This document shows positions 44,101 through 64,000 of a DNA stretch of 64,000 nt, piece by piece (position 1 is the stretch's first letter; every line of letters begins with the position of its first letter). The stretch lies in assembly GCF_028583425.1 (NCBI RefSeq), contig NC_072805.1:15758001-15822000 (forward strand), read 5' to 3'. The notes beneath the pieces were generated by a model that did no database searches, was not told the DNA's origin, and worked only from the letters and a program-made list of their open reading frames with translations. The DNA comes from Eublepharis macularius (Eukaryota > Chordata > Lepidosauria > Squamata > Eublepharidae). The translations under genes and the position numbers were made by a program.

Positions 44101-47100
44101 GTCAGCCTACCTTAAGATCTGTTCTTGGCAAGGAGAAATCCTTTTCATAAACTTGTGGAACACCTGGCCTCTCTTTTCAACATTACTCTTCTCATATTTC
44201 TCGCCACAACTGTCAGCCACGTCACTGAGAATAACAGAGTCATCAGCTTACACAAATTACAGATTTTTATTCATTTCATTTTTAATCCCACTCTTCCCCC
44301 CTAGAGGAAGGGCAAGATCAAAATGTACTAGATAGATAAGGTAACCCCCAACTCGAGTCTCACCTTTCCAACGTCGACTGTTCCAAGTCAACGCCCTCCC
44401 TCTGTTGATACTCCTTCAAGAGTTTTTGGGCATGATCCGTATCACTGTAGCCAAGATAATCATCTTCCTCCACGGCGCTGATGTAGTACGGTTGCCAAAC
44501 AGGAGCGATTTGCTCTTTCCCAGTTGGGTTATCAGAGCACGAGAGAGGAGGGACGCCTGCAATTTCGTGCAGGCTGAGAGCTTGCAACCGAGAGGCACAA
44601 TCTCCCTCCCCAGGGAAGGGATGTGAAGCTGCAAGCAAGCCAAGGCTCGGGCTGCACGTGTCCTCAGACGACACCATATCATTGTCTTCCCCCCAGTCGT
44701 CCGCTCCATCACACCAATCCTTGGGTGCTACTTCCTGCTTCTGTGAATAAAAGAATACAACCCTATGTGTTCCAGGCATATTTCAACAAGATACAAGAGA
44801 AGTAAGTTTTACATGAAGCCCAACATTTATGAGCATTTTTTTAAAGGACCACTTTTGAAGTGAGGTATGTGACTGCATTTTTAAGACTGCAAACCTAATA
44901 AACGTAGCAGGTTCATGGGACCAGCCTTGAACAAGCAACACTGCCTGGACAAACAGTGGAGAACCACACCTAAGACAATCCAAAAAGCATATAAGATATA
45001 AATTTTTATAAATGTATTTTTGAATTTTAAGGTGCCAAAGTGCAGAGTGCTAATAAATATGAATAAATATATATAAATACAGAAATCTCTTTACATATAA
45101 GCTTCATACAAAATATCAATACAAAACACTGCTTGCAAGGATGACATTTAAATACCTAAGAGGCAAATGGCCAAACAATATACAATATTCCAAACTAAAA
45201 TCCTCTTGTATGAAGGTGCGAAGGTGTCAGAGTAGTCCCGAAGGAGTCTCTAGACAAAGACAGTCAGTACTAAGGGAGCTTCTGTTTGTTTTTTTGAACA
45301 AGCAACACAGCAGACATTCCAACAACACATTTACCCTTGAACTTACTAAAAGTCATTCCACAGATACAGTGCCAGCCTCATGTCTAAGTTGAACCTTACA
45401 GCGCAATCCTATGCAGAGTAACTCCAGTCTAAGTCCATTGATTTCAGGGGATTAGACTGGAGTACGTCTGCCCAGGATTGCACTGTTAGCGACATAACCC
45501 AAAGGCAACACACCAATTGGCATAGGATACCTGCTTTGATTTACAATCTTGCACTTCTTTCCTTTGCGTTTCCAAATATTGGGACCGTAATACCATCCAG
45601 CTGTAGGAGGAGAAGAGAATGACAGAAAACATCAGCAACGTTTGTGAAGAAAACAGAAACATTTCACAGCATTTACAATCCTTATTAGCTAAGTGCCTGA
45701 GCTATAAATCAGCAACCTAGGTGTGAGTCTAAGGTCTGCCGAGAACTCAGTAGGTAACCTCAAAGAGCTCCCCCCGCCCCCCGCCTCCAGTATGGGGATA
45801 ACCACACTGAACTGGTTCACAAGGTTGTTGTGCGGATTGCTGAGTTAATGTATGTGCAGATCCCCAAACATCTAACTTCTTACATAAATCCTTTGTCGTC
45901 ATCATCACCTCTGGACTCTGGTGCCAGCATCCACACACGGTACAAAACTGACAAAGCAGGAAGAAGCTGCAAAACAACCCCTCGTTCACCTTTCTGATTT
46001 TCCCCAGCATCTTTTCACAGCACAGGCAAACACATTGAGGACACGATGGAACGGGGAGCCCTCAAGAGGGCAATAGAGCTGCACAACGTGCATCAAAGCA
46101 GTCTTGCAAATCCCACAAGAAGGACGAGTCAGAGTCACCGAAGGGACACAATCCTGGAATAAATGGGAACAAAGCAGCTCCAATTAAAGATGAACTCTTA
46201 CTTTCGATATAAAATAGTTCAGTTAAAATGAAGCAATTATTTTCCAGTACTAGGCAGCTGGCCCTGACCTGGATAGCCCAGGTGAGCCTGATCCCAGGTG
46301 AGTCAGATCTCAGAAGCTAAGCAGGGTCAGCCTTGGTTAGTAATTGGATGGGAGACCTCCAACCAGGATCAGGGCTGCAGAGGCAGGCAATGGCAAACCA
46401 CCTCTGATAGTCTCTTGCCATGAAAACCCCACCAGGGGTTGCCATAGGTCAGCTGTGACTTGAGGGCACTCTCCACCACCGAGCATCTGACAACTAACCA
46501 AGGCACAGAGTAGGTTTTTACCAGACCAGCATAAGGAGCAACATTTATCCCAGCATAAGCTTTTGTAATCCAGAGATCCCTTCCTAAGGGGCACTGAAAT
46601 GGACGTGCCTATTTCAATGCATCTGCTGAACTGAGCTCTGGCTCAAGGCCAAGTTCCAGTGCCAAGAATCAGTGCCTGATGGAGTGCAACCTGACCCTCT
46701 TGGGCATTCACCACAGCAGTTAGGCCATGGCTCAAGGCACCTACCACAATACCCGGAGATTTAAACAGATAGCCAGATGTCATCAACATGTTGGAGGGCA
46801 TCCAAATCCAACACTGTCAATTATTTTCTCCGAAGGGGTTTACCTGGATCTCGTCAGATCTCAGAAGCTAAGCAGGGTCGGCCTTGGTTGGATGGGAGAC
46901 CTCCAAGGAATACCAGGGTTGCAGAGGCAGGCAATGCCAAACCACCTCTGGTAGTCTCTTGCCTTGAAAACCCCCCAAGAGGTCGCCAGAGATCAACTCT
47001 GACTTGAGGGCACTCTCCAGCATAGAGAGATTGAAGTGCATGGTGCCCTGCGGCACCCCACAGGGAATTTGGGAGAGGGGCTTACCTACGAGTAAGCAAG

Positions 47101-47352
47101 GCGGCTGCTCCAAGGTAAGCTACCTCGGATCGTGCCCTGGAGGTAACGGAGGGGCTACGTGTGGGGAGGGGGCTTTGGGGGTAAATGGCGCTGCAGGGGA
47201 AGCCGCCGCCGCCGCCGCCGCCGCCGCCTCCTCACCGGAGCTCCGCCCAGCTTGCTGGCAGCTCCCTGGCACTGCAGGCGGCTCTGGCCGGAGCCCTCGG
47301 CGGGGACGGGAGCATCGCGCAACCCCAGAAGCACGCGCGGAGAGGCGGACAT
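38177..47352 (-). CDS. PDCD2L: PDCD2L, programmed cell death 2-like (7 exons, 374 aa)
   Basis: Exons, 5' to 3': 47352-47236, 46153-45990, 45600-45531, 44740-44364, 44224-44111, 41805-41654, 38307-38177. Joins are GT/AG and in frame (1,125 nt). The start MSASPRVLLGLRDAP aligns with the mammalian start. Exon 2 has the CGIC motif and YCPLEGSPFHRVLNVFAC. Exon 4 has KDWCDGADDWG and EDDYLGYSDTDHA. Exon 6 has CNSCQSKRIFEFQLMPAL. Exon 7 has VYTCEKSCW and ends EDPDQKLFK. These are the N-terminal cysteine motif and C-terminal PDCD2 domain. PDCD2-family proteins act as dedicated chaperones for ribosomal protein uS5/RPS2 and in 40S maturation, and PDCD2L shuttles by nuclear export. The acidic exon 4 is somewhat longer than in human (whole protein 358 aa). 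It looks intact. Confidence 0.95.
38357..38756. mobile_element. hAT-type MITE with perfect 8-bp target duplication, PDCD2L last intron
   Basis: The ends CAGGGCTTTTT and AAAAAGCCCTG are inverted. The flanking octamer ATTATATC is identical on both sides (38,349-38,356 and 38,757-38,764). Same family as the element at 6,664-7,285. The near end lies about 50 bp upstream of the acceptor of the last PDCD2L exon. Confidence 0.85.
38765..41653. other. PDCD2L: Remainder of PDCD2L intron 6, no gene seen
   Basis: I see no exon, RNA gene or known repeat with confidence. Two related pieces of about 60 bp lie at about 40,673-40,732 and 41,343-41,402 (GGGAAGGGCTCC, ATTTGGGAGAAGGCCC, AGAAAACT), hinting at two copies of an unidentified element in the same orientation. 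Confidence 0.4.
41940..42283. repeat. tRNA SINE head (minus) abutting a Sauria-type SINE (plus)
   Basis: 41,940-42,007 is the complement of the GGCTCAGTGG SINE head (AAGCAGAGCAGGTACTCTAC). From 42,008 the Sauria-type SINE runs forwards: CCAGTTTGGTGTAGTGGTTA, GGGTTTGATTCCCCACTCC and GGCGGTATATAAATCAAATG, ending in an (ATT)n run. PDCD2L intron 5. Confidence 0.7.
42475..42650 (+). repeat. Sauria-type SINE
   Basis: CAGTATGGCATAGTGGTTGG, TTGGGAAACCTTGGGCC and ACCTCACAGGGTTGTTG, with an A-rich end. PDCD2L intron 5. Confidence 0.6.
42954..44060 (-). other. GC-rich insert with a 283-codon open frame, unidentified (possible retroelement fossil)
   Basis: A C-rich block (plus strand) inside PDCD2L intron 5 carries a minus-strand frame of 283 codons (44,054-43,203). 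It is rich in Q, G, P and K and has internal duplications: a unit of about 51 bp is repeated near 43,848-43,950 (STGLTGKQRGQP twice), and there are related GGxAxSQGTAAGxxFS pieces. One edge reads TGTCAGGGC at 42,954. I do not recognise the protein. The composition and position suggest a mobile-element fossil, not a host exon. It is not spliced into PDCD2L. Confidence 0.35.
45398..45487. repeat. Small palindromic repeat (ACAGTGCAATCCTA family)
   Basis: ACAGCGCAATCCTATGCAGA at the left mirrors GCCCAGGATTGCACTGT at the right, with AGTCTAAGTCCATTGATTTC in the middle. PDCD2L intron 3-side sequence, about 45 bp from exon 3. Confidence 0.7.
46265..46480 (+). repeat. 5S-rRNA-derived SINE, PDCD2L intron 1
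   Basis: AGATCTCAGAAGCTAAGCAG, GGTCAGCCTTGGTTAGTA and TTGGATGGGAGACC match internal 5S rRNA. They are followed by GGCAATGGCAAACCACCTCT and GTGACTTGAGGGCACTCTCC. Confidence 0.8.
46840..47020 (+). repeat. 5S-rRNA-derived SINE, second copy in PDCD2L intron 1
   Basis: ACCTGGATCTCGTCAGATCT, AGAAGCTAAGCAGGGTCGG, TTGGATGGGAGACC and AGGAATACCAGGGTTGCAG. This is the closest match to genuine 5S rRNA in the window, but the SINE body follows. It ends with GGGCACTCTCCAGCATA. Confidence 0.8.
47200..47235. repeat. (GCC)n run just inside PDCD2L intron 1
   Basis: About nine GCC/CGC units directly follow the splice donor of PDCD2L exon 1. They lie outside the coding sequence. Confidence 0.85.
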
Positions 47353-47580
47353 CGGGTACGACACACACGTGGGCAAGAGGCACCCGGAAGGAAGGCAGCG
47401 GCGTGTCGTCACAGGCCACGTGGGTAAGGCAGCCGAGGAAGGACAAGTGGCGGCGGCTGGGGGAGTGCGCGCTGGCTCTGGCGACAGGGCGCTGGTTGGG
47501 AGCCAAGTTGGAGGGAGGAGCGCGATGATGGGAAAGGGCGCCGCGGAGATAACAGAAGGGCCCGGGCCACACCTGTCTGG
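47353..47580 (-). promoter_or_regulatory. PDCD2L: CpG-rich promoter of PDCD2L with E-box and ETS-type site
   Basis: G/C- and CpG-rich sequence upstream of the start codon. It contains CCGGAAG (ETS core, about 47,384-47,390) and the palindrome CACGTG (47,417-47,422). No TATA box. Confidence 0.55.
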
Positions 47581-47615
47581 CTCCAAGCCAAACAGCGGCC
47601 TGTTGCAGTCACATC

Positions 47616-48029
47616 TAGGGTTGCCAGCTCTGGGTTGGAAAATTCCGGGAGATCGGGGATGGAACCTGGGGGAGAAGGGGGTTTGGGGCGGGAGCTCAGC
47701 AAGGTATAATGCAATAGAATCCACCCTCCGAAGTTGCCATTTTCTCCAGCGGAACTCATCTCTGTTGTCTGGAGAGCAGTTGTAGTTCTGGAAGATACCC
47801 AGGTCTAGGGTTGCCAGGCTCCAGGTAGTGGCTGGAGATCTCCCGGAATTACAACTGGTCTCCAGGCCACAGAGATCAGTTTACCTGGAGAAAATGGCTA
47901 CTTTGGGGGGTGGACTCTATGGAATTATGCCATGCCAAGGTCTTTTCCCTCCCCAAACCCCACTTTCTCCAGGTTAACCCCCCCCCCCCAAATCTCCAGG
48001 AATTTCCCAACTTGGAGCTGGCAACCCTA
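47616..48029. mobile_element. Two adjoining TA-flanked MITEs in opposite orientations
   Basis: 47,616-47,806 is a diverged copy in reverse orientation. 47,806-48,029 is a forward copy. Both start TAGGGTTGCCAG. The second ends GCTGGCAACCCTA. The pair sits 40-450 bp upstream of the PDCD2L CpG promoter edge. Confidence 0.65.
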
Positions 48030-49349
48030 CCCAGGTTCCACCTGAAGGTTGGACGCCCATCATTTAATTTTTGTTGAATTCCTGTTCCCTCCCATCTTAT
48101 TGAACATTTCTCCTCCTCAAAAGGTTGTACAACCAGCTGTCTTTGGCAAAGCCCAGTGGTTTGTAGTCCAATCAGCGCAGTCCCTACATGAGTTTTTATT
48201 GCTCAATAGCCTGCTATCTTTTTTATTGCTTTCAACAAGCTAGTGTAAAGAATTTTGCTGCCCTAGACCAAAAAAATCTGTGCACACACACTCAGATTTA
48301 TGCCCTGAGATTCTAAAATTGCTTCAGGAAATTTGTGCAAATAACCTTTGCAAGGAAGTTGTTTCACTAGATGCACTCAATCAATCAATGAAAGGTTTAT
48401 TACTGTCACAAGATCAGCCAAGTTAAGTACAGATAAAAAGAGCAGTTTTTAAATACTTAGAATTATCTATCTATCTACACACACACACACACAATTAATT
48501 AAGTGGTAAAACTCGCTCATTGGAGGCAAAAATTAGATATTCCATTGCCTTTGCTTCTGTTTTGTCTAACTAACTCCTAATCCATGGATATATGAGTCAC
48601 CCAATAGAATTATTTCTCCTTCTTGAAAATATTATACATCTTGTGGCTAGGAAGCAGGGAAGGATGTTGGAGAAGACATGGGACATTTACAGAGCAATCC
48701 TATGCCAGGTTACACTTTTCTAAGCACATTGACTTTTATGGGCTTAGGTGGGTGTGTGGCTCCATTCAGCATTGCGTTGTTATACATTTTTATTATGGGA
48801 GCAGGGGTATTTACCATGCTTGTGTTTCAGGGGTTCCCAGAGAGTGTGGTTGGCCTCTCCAGTCCCTGCTGCTTGGCTTCTGGTCCTCTTAATGTTAAAA
48901 AATTCAGAAATAAATAACCAGAAGGGAGTGCTCTCGGTATGTAGCATCAGTGCCCCAGTAATTTATCCTGCAGCATCATATCATGGAACCTTCCAAGTGG
49001 CTTCCAAAACCACAATTTTCATATAAACTACATAACTTTTACTATAATTTTGTTAGTATTATTAATATTAATATGAGCATACCAAGTGAGATGTTTCTGT
49101 CTGTCTCCTGGCGGTCCCTTCTGGATAAAGAAGTTAAATCCAGAGGTGGTGGTCTCTGCTTACAGAGAGATTTCCTCTCCCTGCTCAACCTAATAGTAGA
49201 TATACTTTTTGGAAAGGCAATGGGGCTGCTCCACATGGGCGAAGCTTTCCTTCCAAAGCCCCTCCATTGCTGTGGGCACCAATGCAGTCCAGTGGCATAG
49301 GGCTTCCATGGGGCAGGTTTTCCTGCTCTCCAGGGACTCAAGTGGAAGT
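48030..49349. other. Intergenic stretch between PDCD2L and the carboxylesterase
   Basis: It holds a (CA)n run at about 48,478-48,492 and a partial small palindromic repeat near 48,688-48,752 (GAGCAATCCTATGCCAGG, GGGCTTAGG). Otherwise I see nothing recognisable; no exon. Confidence 0.45.
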
Positions 49350-49460
49350 CTGTCACGTCACCTACTGTCTGGTCCTTTTAACTGGAGATGCCGGGGATTG
49401 AACTGAGGACCTTCTGCAAGCAAAGCAGGAGCTCTACCACTGAGCCATGGCTCTTCCTCT
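49350..49460 (-). repeat. tRNA-derived SINE head, minus orientation
   Basis: Plus-strand reading CTGGAGATGCCGGGGATTGA, CTTCTGCAAGCAAAGCAGG and TACCACTGAGCCATGGCTC is the complement of the GGCTCAGTGG SINE head. Confidence 0.6.
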
Positions 49461-50605
49461 GAAACTGTTAGATTATTATTCAGTGGCAGAAAGGCTGTGG
49501 GGGAGAAGCATTGTAAAATAAAGCAAAAAGCAAGAATGATTTTTAGAATTATTTATTAAAACATGACCTCTTCATATTTTTCTAAAGATTCAAAGTAGAT
49601 TGACTTTGTTTGATGCCAGAATAGCTTTGCAGAAGAAAAATGACACAGGGCATAATCTATTACCTTGCAGCAGGATGGGCAAGAGATACACCCCACAGGA
49701 CTTCATGCACCCCCCTCTTCCCCCATGTACACCAGGTGTGCGGCTGTTCCAAATACCTTTCTTCATCTGGCAGGTGCTCCAATCCCTTGATTGTTTGAGG
49801 CTTCCTTTCTTGTACCTTTTCCTAGCTCTAGAACGTGCATCTTTCTAAGGTGGGATGACCTGAACAGTGTTATGCAAGTGGTAGGAAACATGAGCTAGTT
49901 AAATCTGCTGAAACAATTTATGACAGTATTATGAGAACAGGGATGCATATGAATGCTGTATTCAAGGAGAGCGAACTGTTGTTCTTGGCTTTTACTTTGG
50001 AACCTGAAGAATAAATTAAAAAGGTAGAAACATTGGCTTAAATATTCTACTTTGCTGCCGTTGGTGACCTTCTCAGTCTGTGGCAGAGCATGTTCTTCTG
50101 ATGTGGAGTCCAGTCCCTATGGTGCAAGGTGCTTCAGCTAATGTGCAGCCAGCATCTTCCAATGAGCAGAAGGCACCTAACTCCAGAGGAACATGTTCTA
50201 CTGTGGAGGACCCCCTTTTCAAGATATGAAGAGGAATCCACATGGAAGCAAGGCATAAGACTAGGCTATCTTCTTAAGCCAAACCAAACCTATAAACCAC
50301 ACATCATAGCTATAAAACAGCCACTGCCTTAAGAAGCTCCATATAAGACCAGAAAGATTTCTGACCTCAGAGAGGGGTGCTGAGAGAGAGAAGCAATGCA
50401 AGCTCCCTTTGACAACATAAAAAGCAGCAGTTACCTGACATTGAGACCTGCGGGCTCCTTGGAAGGCCAAGAACGGAAGAAAAGACAGTTTATGAAAAAC
50501 TTCCCTGTCCTGCTCTGTGGTGCCTTATTTGGTAGAGAGGGCAGGAGAGAACTTGGATTATAGTAAATTGGACAGTGGGGTCCTCTAAGGTAACGGTTGA
50601 GCTAT
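49461..50605. other. Unannotated intergenic sequence
   Basis: A/T-rich, with short open frames only. I see no repeat or gene that I can name. Confidence 0.4.
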
Positions 50606-50609
50606 TGCT

Positions 50610-50985
50610 CAGTGGAAGAGGCTTCCTGGGAGGCAGTGGGCTCCTTCCTAGGAGGTATTTAAGAAGAGGCTAGATGGTCATCTGACAGCTATGATGATTC
50701 TCTGACTTAATAGGAATGTTCCAAGATGTGGAGAGGGAGGGCATGAAGGGTTGAGCCGGTACTTGGCTCTCATGGCCCTTATATGCCCAGGGTAGGTCAG
50801 CAAGGAATTCTCCTCCAGGCCAGATTGGCCAGGGATCCTGGAGGTTTTTTTCTTTCCTCTGGGCATACAGCAGGGGTCACTAAGGGAAGTGAAGGGGGAT
50901 AGCTGTGAATTTCCTGTGTTGTGCAGGTGGCTGGACTAGATGACCCTTGGGTTCCCATCCGGCTCTATGTTTCTATGTTTCTGTG
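50610..50985 (+). mobile_element. CR1 LINE 3' end
   Basis: TATTTAAGAAGAGGCTAGAT and GGCCATCTG-like text match the end of CR1 ORF2 (FKKRLDGHL). The 3' UTR closes with GGCTGGACTAGATGACCC and a short GTTTCTAT repeat, the hallmark of CR1 3' ends. It lies about 120 bp past the carboxylesterase stop codon. Confidence 0.75.
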
Positions 50986-51103
50986 AACAGTTAACAATAT
51001 TTGATGAATCGATTGACCAACATTGCAACCCAAGATAAAAGTTCTCTGAAACGACAAACAACCTAATTTAGTGGCAAAATAGCCTCTCGACACCATGGAG
51101 GGC

Positions 51104-63739
<12,636 letters not shown>

Positions 63740-64000
63740 CTAGACTGCAGATACATAGACAGACCAGACTGGCAGATAACTGAGCTGTACCTGGGGTTGT
63801 GTTAAGTTGCATGTTTAGCAAAGGGTCATGGGACATGCATATAAAAAAGAAGTCACCTGACTGGGAGAGGTGGTATAATACAGGACTGGGCTAGCTGAAA
63901 AGACTGGAGGGTGGAGAGCTGCCGCCGCTGGTTGGAAGGCAAAGCTCGTTTCCAAGCTTTGGAGCTAAGAACATCATAGAGCTGAAACTACTGGCTGGAA

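Noticed and set aside
46840-46925. 5S rRNA gene candidate
   Set aside because: Only the internal part of 5S rRNA matches, and a shared SINE body follows, as in the other copies.
47159-47785. 208-codon plus-strand frame over PDCD2L exon 1
   Set aside because: Antisense shadow of the exon and (GCC)n run; no conserved content.

Overview
The window is nuclear DNA from a vertebrate, most likely a squamate reptile (lizard). The protein-coding exons are clearly vertebrate. The background is packed with tRNA-derived and 5S-rRNA-derived SINEs, CR1- and L1-type LINE ends, hAT-like MITEs and hairpin elements of the kinds typical of lizards. The species cannot be told from the sequence alone.

Four genes are visible and all lie on the minus strand. 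From right to left, in transcription order, they are: (1) the 3' two thirds of a carboxylesterase gene, nine exons between 63,668 and 51,104, running off the right edge at its 5' side; (2) PDCD2L, seven exons, 47,352 to 38,177, 374 codons; (3) UBA2, the catalytic subunit of the SUMO-activating enzyme, seventeen exons, 33,268 to 18,097, 632 codons; (4) the first coding exon of an Ajuba-family LIM protein, taken as WTIP from its position, 657 to 1, running off the left edge. PDCD2L, UBA2 and WTIP have the same order and orientation as in mammals. The carboxylesterase lies where mammals have GPI. All exon joins given here use GT/AG boundaries and keep frame.

Three CpG-rich promoters are evident, upstream of WTIP (about 658-1,350), UBA2 (about 33,269-33,540) and PDCD2L (about 47,353-47,580). 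The 16 kb between WTIP exon 1 and the UBA2 3' end, the 4.9 kb between UBA2 and PDCD2L, the 3.5 kb between PDCD2L and the carboxylesterase, and the introns hold repeats and unrecognised sequence. I see no further gene in them.

The most interesting signal is a set of hairpin elements (27.84, 60.49, 16.64 and 32.19 kb). Each has an unpaired head of about 30-40 bp, two long inverted arms with a short or medium spacer, and flanking direct repeats of 9-17 bp. Inside them lie hammerhead-ribozyme-like cores: CTGANGA, a short stem-loop, GAAA, then a palindromic ACGT or AGCT and the cleavage position. This layout fits Penelope-like retroelements, which are known to carry hammerhead motifs. A fifth hairpin at 9.48 kb has the same layout without the core. 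No CRISPR array, prokaryotic operon or other defence-like system is present.
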